30,041 bases of DNA from BM520 sp964594665 (GTDB lineage Bacteria; Bacteroidota; Bacteroidia; Bacteroidales; BM520): positions 1 through 30,041 of the forward strand of contig CAZQNY010000029.1 of the NCBI GenBank assembly GCA_964594665.1. The letters run 5' to 3'. Each line of letters starts with the position of its first letter. The first letter of the stretch is position 1. Positions 1 to 7,336 of the stretch are shown here, in pieces. The notes beneath the pieces are model-generated. The model was not told the origin of the DNA. It ran no database searches and saw only the letters and a list, made by a program, of their open reading frames with translations. The translations under genes were made by a program, and so were the position numbers.

Positions 1-66
1 TTGTTGTCGTTGTTGTCGTTGTTGTCGTTGTTGTCGTTGTTGTTGTTGTTATTGTTGTCATTGTTG
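1..66. repeat. 9-bp tandem repeat at window edge
   Basis: Four exact copies of TTGTTGTCG fill positions 1-36. They decay into TTG/TTA/TCA-rich units up to about 66. The array is cut by the window edge, so its full length is unknown. One plus frame reads as Leu-Leu-Ser repeats and closes at a TGA at 82-84. One minus frame reads as Asn/Asn/Asp repeats. It could be the low-complexity end of a gene lying to the left or an intergenic microsatellite, and the window does not decide between them. Confidence 0.85.
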
Positions 67-92
67 AAAACCCGTACCGGGTGATTTTCCGC

Positions 93-131
93 TTGCGTCT
101 TCCTGCCTTAGCGGTAGAAACAAAGACGCAA
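93..131. repeat. short inverted repeat, 9-bp arms
   Basis: TTGCGTCTT at 93-101 is matched by AAGACGCAA at 123-131, with a 21-base spacer. From memory, related GCAAAGACGCAAAG-type strings recur between genes in many Bacteroidota genomes, so this may be one copy of a dispersed intergenic repeat. Nothing coding is supported in 67-204. Confidence 0.5.
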
Positions 132-204
132 AGAGGTCTTCAATCCTTCCCTCCATTGCACTGAGAATTGGATATTTTGCAGTTGTGTTAATGAATATTG
201 GTAC

Positions 205-234
205 AAAAAAAAGGCCGGAAAAAATCACGGCCTT
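205..234 (-). terminator. intrinsic terminator of trpS
   Basis: Read on the minus strand, AAGGCCG and CGGCCTT form a 7-bp GC-rich stem around a 10-base loop. A run of T residues follows directly (A-run at 205-212 on the plus strand). It lies about 40 bases after the trpS stop codon. Confidence 0.85.
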
Positions 235-274
235 AGGTTTCTGTTTGAAAAATGCGTTTTTATTCAATGAATAA

Positions 275-1270
275 TCAGAACTTCTTTATTCCAATAATCT
301 CTCGTACCTCCCGAATGGTTTTAGCTGCACTTTCACGGGCTCTTTCACCACCTTCACGAACAATCTTGCTCAGGTATTCATCATTGCCCATAAGATCCTG
401 AATACGCTCGCGAAATGGAGCCGTAAAGTTGATCATATCTTCTGCAAGCTGTTTCTTCAGATCTCCGTAGCGGATTTCACAGTTATTGTACTTTTCATCA
501 AAATACGCTACAGTATCCGGTGTAGAAACCACGCTCATGAGAGTGAACAGGTTCTGAATTGCATCCGGTTTTACTGAGTTCGGTTCCGTTGGGCCGCTAT
601 CTGTCACCGCACGCATAATCTTTTTCTTTATAGATTTGGGATCTTCGCCAAGGAAGATAGCATTGCCTTCACCTTCAGATTTACCCATCTTACCACTGCC
701 ATCCAGTCCGGGGATTTTCACGAGTGCTTCACCAAAATTAAAGGATGCCGGGATGGGGAAATAATCCACATTGTACATTCTGTTAAATCGTTTGGCGAAA
801 GAGCGCATCATTTCCATATTCTGCTCCTGGTCTTTACCTACAGGAACTTTATTGGCTTTGTGAATAATAACATCCGAAGCCATAAGGGTAGGGTATGTCA
901 GCAGTCCTGCATTCACATTCTCAGGTTGCTGTCGTGCTTTATCCTTAAATGAGGTGCAGCGTTCCAGTTCTCCGAGATAGGCATTCATATTAAGAAATAG
1001 ATATAACTCAATAACCTCCGGAACATCACTTTGAACATAGATGGTAGATTTTTCCGGATCAATTCCTGAAGCAATATACTCAGCAAGAACAGTTTTTACA
1101 TTATTATGAAGGTTCTCCGGAGTAGGATGCGTAGTCAGGGAGTGATAATCGGCAATAAAAAAATAGCAATTATATAAATCCTGCATTTTTACGAAGTTGA
1201 CCATTGCTCCGAAATAGTTGCCCAGATGCAGGTTTCCTGTTGGTCGTATTCCACTTACTACTGTTTCCAT
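275..1270 (-). CDS. trpS: tryptophanyl-tRNA synthetase
   Basis: Charges tRNA-Trp with tryptophan in the cytoplasm. This is a class I aminoacyl-tRNA synthetase of 331 residues, the usual length for bacterial TrpRS. The HIGH-type motif is TGNLHLG at residues 11-17. The KMSKS loop reads KMGKS at 194-198, a conservative variant. The middle section (LTYPTLMASD, then VPVGKDQ) is typical of the tryptophan-binding Rossmann fold. The start is the ATG that gives METVVSGIRPTG, which leaves the normal short lead before the HIGH motif. It lies 43 bases downstream of rng on the same strand and is probably co-transcribed with it. A strong terminator follows. Confidence 0.97.
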   Translation of the reverse strand: METVVSGIRPTGNLHLGNYFGAMVNFVKMQDLYNCYFFIADYHSLTTHPTPENLHNNVKTVLAEYIASGIDPEKSTIYVQSDVPEVIELYLFLNMNAYLGELERCTSFKDKARQQPENVNAGLLTYPTLMASDVIIHKANKVPVGKDQEQNMEMMRSFAKRFNRMYNVDYFPIPASFNFGEALVKIPGLDGSGKMGKSEGEGNAIFLGEDPKSIKKKIMRAVTDSGPTEPNSVKPDAIQNLFTLMSVVSTPDTVAYFDEKYNNCEIRYGDLKKQLAEDMINFTAPFRERIQDLMGNDEYLSKIVREGGERARESAAKTIREVREIIGIKKF

Positions 1271-1313
1271 ATTAAATTAGGTATATATTTATTGCTCGCG
1301 AAGAGCTGCGGGG

Positions 1314-2861
1314 TTAAATTTTTATTTCATCCCCGGCTTTATTAAAAAAATGGTACTCCATCACATGATAGGAGGAGTTGGGTACAACCTGTATCCGAGC
1401 GCGGTAATTCATTCCCCATTTGAAACGGGTGCTAAACAACCCTTTTGTTATATATGCATGGATATAGGGATGTACATCAATTTTAAGAAATTTTTCGTTT
1501 TGTTCCTGAATAAGATACCTCAGGTTGTTTTCAATTTCATCAACAAGAATAATGCTGGGTTTTATTTCTCCGGTGCCGCCACAAGCGGGGCATTTTTCGA
1601 GAACCTGAAGGTTGAGCTCGGGGCGTACACGCTGGCGGGTAATCTGTATCAGTCCAAACTTACTTGGGGGTAGGATAGTATGCTTTGCATTATCACGTTC
1701 CATCACTTCTTTCAGGTGCTGATAAAGTTTTTTGCGGTTTCCGGGTTCATGCATATCGATAAAATCGATAACAATGATACCACCCATATCCCGTAACCTG
1801 AGTTGCCGTGCAATTTCATCGGCAGCCTCCATATTTACCTCAATAGCATTGGATTCCTGATTCTTACCACTTGCCACACGATGCCCTGAATTCACGTCAA
1901 TAACATGCAATGCTTCAGTATGCTCAATAATCAGGTACACCCCGCTTTTAATGGTAACAATCTTACCAAAGGAGTTTTTTATCTGCTTATCAACGCCATA
2001 ATGTTCAAATACGGGCTGTCGTCCTTTATAAAGCTTAACGATATCCACCTTCTGTGGGGCAATTTGACGGAGATAATTCTTGCTATCCTCGTAAACGGTG
2101 GGGTCATTAACAACGATACTGTTAAACGACTCCGTAAGGATATCGCGCAGTATTGCGGAAGTCCTGTCGAGTTCGCTATGAATTTTATGTGTTGCTTTAG
2201 CGCGTGCAAGTTTTTTTGTCAGCGATTCCCATTTTGAATAAAGGTCTCTCAAGTCAGCATCAAGGTCAGCAACAAGTTTATTTTCCGCAACGGTACGGAT
2301 AATAATGCCAACATTTTTTGGGCGTATACTAGCGATAAGGCGCTTCAACCTATTCCGTTCATCAACGCTTTTAATTTTTTGCGATATGGAGATACGGTTT
2401 GAGAAGGGCACCAGCACGAGGTATCGACCTGCGAAAGAAATTTCAGACGTCACCCTGGGTCCTTTGGTAGAAATAGGTTCTTTTGTAACCTGAACAAGTA
2501 TATGTTGACCCTGCGAAAGCACACCGGTAATTTTGCCGGTTTTTTCAATATCTTTTTCCAGTTTAAAATTACTTATTTTCAGGTTTGGGGTATTTGCCTG
2601 CGCCTGTTTGGAATATTTCACCAGCGATCTTACCTGAGGCCCAAGATCGAGATAATGGAGGAAGGCGTCCTTTTCATGGCCAACATTAATAAATGCTGCA
2701 TTCAGGCTGGGCATAACCTTCTTAACCCGGCCAAGATATACATCTCCGACCGAGAAATTGTTGTTGCTTTTTTCTTTATGTAGCTCAACGAGGTTTTTAT
2801 CTTCAAGCAATGCGATATTTACCTCTGCCCTGCGGGCGTCTACGAATAGTTCTTTTGTCAA
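1314..2861 (-). CDS. rng: ribonuclease G/E family endoribonuclease
   Basis: A 515-residue single-strand endoribonuclease of the RNase E/G family, acting in rRNA and mRNA processing. An S1-type RNA-binding domain occupies about residues 35-135. The two metal-binding catalytic aspartates are Asp322 (VIDVNSG) and Asp366 (VIDFIDM). The zinc-link cysteines are CPAC at 424-427, followed by GGTGE. The length suits RNase G rather than RNase E, because there is no long C-terminal scaffold. The start must be TTG at 2861. No in-frame ATG precedes it before an in-frame stop, and the protein begins as family members do (TKELFVDARRAEVNIALLE). It is probably transcribed with trpS. Confidence 0.95.
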   Translation of the reverse strand: MTKELFVDARRAEVNIALLEDKNLVELHKEKSNNNFSVGDVYLGRVKKVMPSLNAAFINVGHEKDAFLHYLDLGPQVRSLVKYSKQAQANTPNLKISNFKLEKDIEKTGKITGVLSQGQHILVQVTKEPISTKGPRVTSEISFAGRYLVLVPFSNRISISQKIKSVDERNRLKRLIASIRPKNVGIIIRTVAENKLVADLDADLRDLYSKWESLTKKLARAKATHKIHSELDRTSAILRDILTESFNSIVVNDPTVYEDSKNYLRQIAPQKVDIVKLYKGRQPVFEHYGVDKQIKNSFGKIVTIKSGVYLIIEHTEALHVIDVNSGHRVASGKNQESNAIEVNMEAADEIARQLRLRDMGGIIVIDFIDMHEPGNRKKLYQHLKEVMERDNAKHTILPPSKFGLIQITRQRVRPELNLQVLEKCPACGGTGEIKPSIILVDEIENNLRYLIQEQNEKFLKIDVHPYIHAYITKGLFSTRFKWGMNYRARIQVVPNSSYHVMEYHFFNKAGDEIKI

Positions 2862-2944
2862 AATCGGTTCTCTTTTTTTCGTGGTCCCGAAAATTCATGC
2901 CCTGTCTTTCAAGATACTTCAGAGAGCCGCCTCTCAATAACGAA

Positions 2945-2991
2945 AATTTCTACCATACATGAGCCTGAGGCATTCATCTATGGTAGAAATT
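2945..2991 (-). terminator. long hairpin after the hup/COX24-like operon
   Basis: AATTTCTACCATA (2945-2957) and TATGGTAGAAATT (2979-2991) form a perfect 13-bp inverted repeat. Inside it ATGA/TCAT and GCC/GGC can extend the stem. On the minus strand the hairpin ends in TTTTC, so it may terminate or protect the 3' end of the upstream minus-strand operon. The stem is AT-rich and the U-tract is short, so termination is uncertain. Confidence 0.5.
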
Positions 2992-3010
2992 GAATAACAC
3001 CAAACAGGTT

Positions 3011-3100
3011 TTACTTCTTCTTATGCCTGTTTTTTCTCAAACGCTTCTTGCGTTTGTGTGTTGACATCTTATGTCTCTTTCTCTTTTTACCGCTTGGCAT
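3011..3100 (-). CDS. 29-residue basic COX24/mS38-like protein
   Basis: The minus strand reads ATG at 3098-3100 to TAA at 3011-3013. It encodes 29 residues that start MPSGKKRKRHKMS and end RKNRHKKK. More than half of the residues are Lys, Arg or His. I recognise it as the tiny AURKAIP1/COX24-domain protein found across Bacteroidota, related to mitochondrial small-subunit protein mS38. By composition it is expected to sit buried in rRNA. It lies 25 bases downstream of the HU gene on the same strand, which suggests one transcript for two small basic nucleic-acid-binding proteins. Its ribosomal role is inferred from family resemblance, not shown here. Confidence 0.85.
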   Translation of the reverse strand: MPSGKKRKRHKMSTHKRKKRLRKNRHKKK

Positions 3101-3125
3101 AACTTAATAATTTATAATAAACACT

Positions 3126-3410
3126 TTATTGAACGCTATCTTTTACTGCATTAACAAAAGTTTTTGCAGGTTTAAAAGCCGGAATATTGTGAGCAGGAAT
3201 AATGATAGTTGTATTCTTTGAAATATTACGTCCTGTTTTTTCTGCACGTCTTTTAATGGTAAAACTACCAAATCCTCTTAAATAAACATTTTCACCGCGA
3301 TTCAGTGAATCTTTTACGGAATCCATGAAAGCTTCAACAGTTGCCTGAACAGCTACCTTCTCAATACCGGTCTTATTGGCAATTTCTGCTACAATTTCTG
3401 CTTTTGTCAT
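3126..3410 (-). CDS. hup: HU-family DNA-binding protein
   Basis: A 94-residue histone-like DNA-bending protein acting as a dimer on the nucleoid. It begins MTKAEIVAEIANKTG, and the helical dimerisation part covers residues 1-42. The DNA-gripping beta arm contains GFGSFTIKRRAEKTGRN, and the C-terminal part reads IPAFKPAKTFVNAV. The reading frame stays open further upstream to 3581, but that extension would run across the promoter and into the start of mutY. The ATG at 3410 also gives the normal family length and N-terminus. The gene is divergent from mutY and followed by the 29-residue basic protein. Confidence 0.96.
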   Translation of the reverse strand: MTKAEIVAEIANKTGIEKVAVQATVEAFMDSVKDSLNRGENVYLRGFGSFTIKRRAEKTGRNISKNTTIIIPAHNIPAFKPAKTFVNAVKDSVQ

Positions 3411-3454
3411 AATTACTATATTTTTAGAGATTAATGATATCGTTTTTCGGTCTG

Positions 3455-3483
3455 CAAAGATAATTTTTTTTTGAAAGAACAAA
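3455..3483 (-). promoter_or_regulatory. promoter of hup
   Basis: The minus strand reads TTTG (3480-3483), 17 bases, then TATCTTTG (3455-3462). This is a full match to the Bacteroidota housekeeping sigma consensus. The start codon lies about 45 bases beyond the -7 box. Confidence 0.8.
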
Positions 3484-3522
3484 CACTTCATCGAAGAAAA
3501 TATTTTTCTAAATAGCTCAGCA

Positions 3523-3530
3523 TAAATTTG
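3523..3530 (+). promoter_or_regulatory. -7 box of mutY
   Basis: TAAATTTG matches TAnnTTTG and ends 16 bases before the mutY ATG. No good TTTG -33 element is seen upstream, so the call is moderate. Confidence 0.5.
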
Positions 3531-3546
3531 TTCAAGAGATTCGTTT

Positions 3547-4629
3547 ATGATAGACACACTACTTATAGAATGGTATTCCAATGAAAAAAGAGCCTTACCA
3601 TGGCGGAAAAATTCATCACCTTATGCTATATGGATTTCAGAAATCATGCTCCAGCAAACGCGTGTACAACAGGTTATTGGCTACTATAACCGTTTTATGG
3701 AGGCTTTTCCGGATATCCATAAACTCGCCAAAGCCCCTGAAGAAAAGGTACTTAAGCTATGGCAAGGCCTTGGATACTATTCCCGGGCAAGAAATATTCA
3801 TAAAACCGCCAGGATAATTGATCAGCAATATCAATCACAGTTTCCTTCATCTTTTAACGATATAATTTCCCTGCCGGGTATCGGACCGTATACGGCAGGA
3901 GCAATAGCTTCAATAGCCTTTAACCTGCCTGTTTCTGCTGTCGACGGCAATGTACAACGTGTTATATCGAGGCTCTTTCAAGTCCGTGAACCTGTAAATA
4001 CCACCAAAGGAAATCGTATTATTAAAGGTATTGTTGAGGATCTGCTTCCGAAAAATCATCCCGGAGATTTTAATCAGGCCATTATGGATTTTGGTGCATT
4101 AATATGTAAACCCCTGGCACCACAGTGCAATATTTGTCCTCTCAAGGATCATTGCCTTGCCTTTAAACATAATCTCGTCAAACAGATTCCCGTGAAAACG
4201 AAAACAACAAAAACGCGAAAACGATTTTTCAACTATTTTATAATTATCGAGACACAAACCGGAGCTACATTTTTCACTCAGCGAAACGACCCGAGGGATA
4301 TCTGGTTTCGTTTGTTTGAATTCCCAATGATTGAAACGGATCGGGAATCTGACCCGGAAGCTTTATTGGAGAGTGCAGTGAAAAATAACTGGCTCAATTC
4401 AAAAAATTTAATCTTGCGGGAAGTTACCTCTGCGACGGAACACCTTTTGAGTCATCAAAAGATTATTACACGCTGCCTCATTTTTGAAAATCCATCTGAT
4501 TCAGTGCCTTTCAGAGATAGAAATATTTTTCATACAAAAAACATTGATGACTTCCCAACTCATTCACTGACACTAAAAATCATCCAAAAAAACAGGTATC
4601 TGAAAAAAAATCTTTCTTTTGGAGGGTAA
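3547..4629 (+). CDS. mutY: A/G-specific adenine DNA glycosylase
   Basis: Removes adenine mispaired with 8-oxoguanine in base-excision repair. At 360 residues it is full length. The catalytic glutamate is Glu32 in SEIMLQQTRVQQV. The helix-hairpin-helix is LPGIGPYTAG at 109-118, and the catalytic aspartate is Asp133 in VDGNVQRV. A [4Fe-4S] cluster is held by Cys187, Cys194, Cys197 and Cys203 (C-x6-C-x2-C-x5-C). The C-terminal third (about 225-355) is the NUDIX-like domain that senses 8-oxoguanine. It begins the mutY-ssb-gldE-gldD set, an arrangement I recall as conserved in Bacteroidota, and it is divergent from hup. Confidence 0.97.
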   Translation: MIDTLLIEWYSNEKRALPWRKNSSPYAIWISEIMLQQTRVQQVIGYYNRFMEAFPDIHKLAKAPEEKVLKLWQGLGYYSRARNIHKTARIIDQQYQSQFPSSFNDIISLPGIGPYTAGAIASIAFNLPVSAVDGNVQRVISRLFQVREPVNTTKGNRIIKGIVEDLLPKNHPGDFNQAIMDFGALICKPLAPQCNICPLKDHCLAFKHNLVKQIPVKTKTTKTRKRFFNYFIIIETQTGATFFTQRNDPRDIWFRLFEFPMIETDRESDPEALLESAVKNNWLNSKNLILREVTSATEHLLSHQKIITRCLIFENPSDSVPFRDRNIFHTKNIDDFPTHSLTLKIIQKNRYLKKNLSFGG

Positions 4630-4674
4630 CGTTTTATTGTTTTTCGTATTAAACAGCAGGCAAGAGAAATTTTG

Positions 4675-4682
4675 TAAATTTG
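4675..4682 (+). promoter_or_regulatory. -7 box of ssb
   Basis: TAAATTTG matches TAnnTTTG and lies 25 bases before the ssb ATG. The -33 element is not clear. ssb may also be read through from mutY. Confidence 0.5.
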
Positions 4683-4707
4683 TAGAAAGAATCAAAGACA
4701 ATGAATT

Positions 4708-5154
4708 ATGGCAGGAGTTAACAAAGTAATTTTGGTGGGGAATCTGGGAATAGACCCGGAAGTAACAATGATTGATACCAACCTGAAAAAGGCAACCTTT
4801 CGTATGGCAACAACGGAGACATACCGTAACCGGGAGGGACAACGTGTTGATCAAACAGAATGGCATACAATAACAGTTTGGAGAGGTTTGGCAGATGTGG
4901 CTGAAAAATACCTTCATAAAGGCAGTAAAGTTTATGTTGAAGGCCGGTTAAGAACACGAGAGTACAACGACAAAGAGGGTAAAAAGCGATATTTTACAGA
5001 AATTGTAGGTGATTCCTTTGTGATGCTCGACAAGGCTGAAAACAATGGCGGGCCACAAAGTTCTGCTCCATCAGCTTCACCTCAACAGGCGCCAAAGCCT
5101 CAGAGCCAGGAACCTGTAAGAGAAGAAAGCCCGGAAGATGATCTTCCTTTTTAA
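4708..5154 (+). CDS. ssb: single-stranded DNA-binding protein
   Basis: Coats single-stranded DNA during replication, repair and recombination, as a tetramer. It has 148 residues. The OB fold covers about residues 4-106 (NKVILVGNLG, WHTITVWRGLADV, KVYVEGRLRTREY). A low-complexity Gln/Pro/Ser linker follows at about 112-138. The acidic tip PEDDLPF at the C-terminus matches the DDDIPF-type tail that recruits repair and replication proteins. The ATG start gives the family N-terminus MAGVNKVILVGNLG. It follows mutY by 78 bases, with its own promoter-like box between them, and precedes gldE. Confidence 0.97.
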   Translation: MAGVNKVILVGNLGIDPEVTMIDTNLKKATFRMATTETYRNREGQRVDQTEWHTITVWRGLADVAEKYLHKGSKVYVEGRLRTREYNDKEGKKRYFTEIVGDSFVMLDKAENNGGPQSSAPSASPQQAPKPQSQEPVREESPEDDLPF

Positions 5155-5231
5155 ATTAAGATATTTCTCTCTTCTATCCTTATAAGTGTGTTTTTTCACT
5201 GGTTTTAATGTGGAGTAGGACAGCTGTATTT

Positions 5232-5263
5232 TTTGCAGGGTTTTACTCCCGTTTTTAATTTTG
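5232..5263 (+). promoter_or_regulatory. promoter of gldE-gldD
   Basis: TTTG (5232-5235), 20 bases, then TAATTTTG (5256-5263). A second TAATTTTG box lies at 5278-5285 and could give another start nearer to gldE. Confidence 0.65.
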
Positions 5264-5306
5264 TGCGGATTGTTTATTAATTTTGTAAAGAATAAAAATC
5301 AATACA

Positions 5307-6656
5307 TTGATAACAACAGATCCAGATCCTTTTTCGGTGTGTTCAGTTTTACTTGCTACTGTGCAGGGAAATAATGTAAATGGTACCGTCATTATTGCTA
5401 TCCTTTTTATCATTGTTCTTCTAATGATGTCGGCGCTGATATCGGGGTCAGAGGTAGCCTATTTTTCCCTTAATCCACAACAATTACAGGATTTATCGAA
5501 AAATGAAGACAAAAGGTCACAGCTGATTCTGCAGCATCTCGAGAAGCGAAGTAATCTATTGGGATCCATCCTGGTAACCAACAATTTTGTGAATGTTGCC
5601 ATCATTCTGATATTTACTTTTGTATCTGAGAGCATCTTTAACCTTGCCGGTCGGCCTGTATTACAATTTCTATATGAAGTTGTAATAATTACCTCCGTTT
5701 TATTGCTTTTCGGAGAGATCCTGCCAAAAATTATTGCTGCACGATATCCGGTGCGTTTTGCAGGTATTATGGCCAGGCCGCTAAAATTCTTTCATGCAAT
5801 TTTCTATCCCATTATATATCTTTTGGTTACATCAACACAAATTATTAACAAAAGGATTAAACGACGTGGTTTTGACATTAGCCGCGACGAACTTACTGAT
5901 GCTGTTAATATTACTACAAGCGATACACAACCGGAAGGTGAAAAAAAGATGCTTCAGGGCATCGCCCGTTTTGGCGATACCGAGGTTAGCGAAATCATGA
6001 AATCACGTGTTGATGTTGTAGCTATTGACGCAGCAACAGATTTCCTAAGCCTGCTGGATGTTGTTAAAAAATCGAATTTTTCACGGATTCCTGTCTATAC
6101 CGATACTTTTGACAAGGTAGAGGGAATTTTATATATAAAAGATCTCCTGCCTTACTATAGCCATAGCGAATCGTTTGTATGGAATACTTTGCTGAGGGAC
6201 GCATTTTTTATTCCTGAGAACAAAAAAATTAACGACCTGCTACGAGAATTTCAGGAAAGAAAAATCCATATGGCTGTTGTTGTTGATGAGTATGGAGGTA
6301 CTTCCGGCATTGTTACTATGGAAGATGTGCTTGAAGAAATTGTTGGCGAAATAATTGATGAATCCGATAATACGGATGATGAAATCGATTACAAAAAAAT
6401 CGACGATAAAAACTATATTTTTGAAGGCAAAGTGTCGCTTAACGATATTTGTAAAATAATTGATGCAGATGATCGGATTTTTGATGAAGTGAAGGGTGAA
6501 GCCGATTCTCTTGCCGGCCTGATTCTTGAAATCAAAGAAGAAATTCCCGCCAGGGATGATACCATAACCTGGGATAAATATACGTTTATCATTAAAGAAG
6601 TTGATAACCGCAGAATAAAGAAAGTACATTTTCAAATCGCAGATTATGCCCGGTAG
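5307..6656 (+). CDS. gldE: GldE, CNNM/CBS-domain membrane protein
   Basis: A 449-residue hemolysin C/CorC-like inner-membrane protein linked to gliding motility and T9SS function. The N-terminal DUF21/CNNM region (about 25-190) has several membrane segments and the ALISGSEVAYFSL motif. A CBS pair follows at about 215-345 (VVDEYGGTSGIVTMEDVLEEIVGEI), then a C-terminal transporter-associated domain ending near VHFQIADYAR. The only suitable start is TTG at 5307. It gives the family-like N-terminus ITTDPDPFS, and an in-frame stop lies just upstream. The 3' end overlaps gldD by 11 bases, so the two are translationally linked. Its exact biochemical role in GldD function is unresolved in the family. 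Confidence 0.92.
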   Translation: MITTDPDPFSVCSVLLATVQGNNVNGTVIIAILFIIVLLMMSALISGSEVAYFSLNPQQLQDLSKNEDKRSQLILQHLEKRSNLLGSILVTNNFVNVAIILIFTFVSESIFNLAGRPVLQFLYEVVIITSVLLLFGEILPKIIAARYPVRFAGIMARPLKFFHAIFYPIIYLLVTSTQIINKRIKRRGFDISRDELTDAVNITTSDTQPEGEKKMLQGIARFGDTEVSEIMKSRVDVVAIDAATDFLSLLDVVKKSNFSRIPVYTDTFDKVEGILYIKDLLPYYSHSESFVWNTLLRDAFFIPENKKINDLLREFQERKIHMAVVVDEYGGTSGIVTMEDVLEEIVGEIIDESDNTDDEIDYKKIDDKNYIFEGKVSLNDICKIIDADDRIFDEVKGEADSLAGLILEIKEEIPARDDTITWDKYTFIIKEVDNRRIKKVHFQIADYAR

Positions 6657-7221
6657 AAAAATTATTATACTCATAACACTGACAATATTCTTCATTTCCT
6701 GTGGGGAAACACCTGTACCCAGGCCCAGGGGCTTTTTCCGAATCGACCTGCCGGAATCATCATTGATAACCTTTGACAATGCTTACCCCTATAGTTTTAA
6801 ATATCCGGATTATGCTGTACCGGTGGTGAAAAACAACAATCCAGTACAGAGTTACTGGCTAAATATGCAATTCCCCCCATTTAACGGAACCCTGCATATA
6901 AGCTATAAACCTGTCAACAGTAACCTTGGAAATCTTATTGAAGATGCACATTCCATGGTTATGAAACATATTCCAAAATCGTCAGGTATTGAGGAAACAT
7001 TATTGCTTTTCCCAGCGCATAATGTTTATGGTACCGCATATCATATTAATGGTTCCGAGGCTGCATCACCCTATCAGTTTTATATTACTGATTCTACCCG
7101 GCATTTTATCCGTGGAGCTTTATACTTTAATACCCTTCCCAATAACGACTCCCTGGCACCTGTAATCTCATTCCTTAAAGAAGACATTGAAAAAATAATT
7201 TCCACACTACAGTGGAAATAG
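6646..7221 (+). CDS. gldD: GldD gliding-motility lipoprotein
   Basis: A 191-residue predicted lipoprotein. A short signal peptide ends in IFFISCGE with the lipidated cysteine at residue 19. The mature part begins PRPRGFFRIDLPE, a recognisable GldD opening, followed by YSFKYPDYA and YHINGSEAASPYQFYITDS. GldD was found through Flavobacterium gliding mutants, but it also occurs in non-gliding Bacteroidota that have a T9SS. Its overlap with gldE is the conserved arrangement. Together with the probable T9SS cargo encoded at 23395-25668, it suggests the organism has a working T9SS, although no core Por genes are in the window. Confidence 0.93.
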   Translation: MPGRKIIILITLTIFFISCGETPVPRPRGFFRIDLPESSLITFDNAYPYSFKYPDYAVPVVKNNNPVQSYWLNMQFPPFNGTLHISYKPVNSNLGNLIEDAHSMVMKHIPKSSGIEETLLLFPAHNVYGTAYHINGSEAASPYQFYITDSTRHFIRGALYFNTLPNNDSLAPVISFLKEDIEKIISTLQWK

Positions 7222-7239
7222 AATCATTTGGCTGAGCCT

Positions 7240-7269
7240 TTTGGTTGGAGTGAATTTTTTATACCTTTG
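7240..7269 (+). promoter_or_regulatory. promoter of corA
   Basis: TTTG (7240-7243), 18 bases, then TACCTTTG (7262-7269), an excellent match to the phylum consensus. A GGGAGG sequence at 7324-7329 lies 7 bases before the ATG and looks like a true Shine-Dalgarno, which is unusual here. Confidence 0.75.
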
Positions 7270-7336
7270 ATGCCGCAACAAAAAACAGCATAAAGGAATG
7301 TAGAAATTTTAATTCATAAAGAAGGGAGGGTCTATC

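Noticed and set aside
1..66. CRISPR-like array
   Set aside because: The units are 9-bp direct repeats with no spacers, and no cas genes are present; it is a simple tandem repeat.
1285..1313. Terminator between rng and trpS
   Set aside because: GCTC/GAGC gives only a 4-bp stem with no T-run; the two genes are more likely co-transcribed.
3411..3581. Longer HU protein of 151 residues
   Set aside because: The extension crosses a perfect promoter and the start of mutY and adds sequence unlike the HU family.
4126..4140. TGGCAC-type sigma-54 site inside mutY
   Set aside because: It lies in the middle of coding sequence with no downstream gene start at a useful distance; a chance match.
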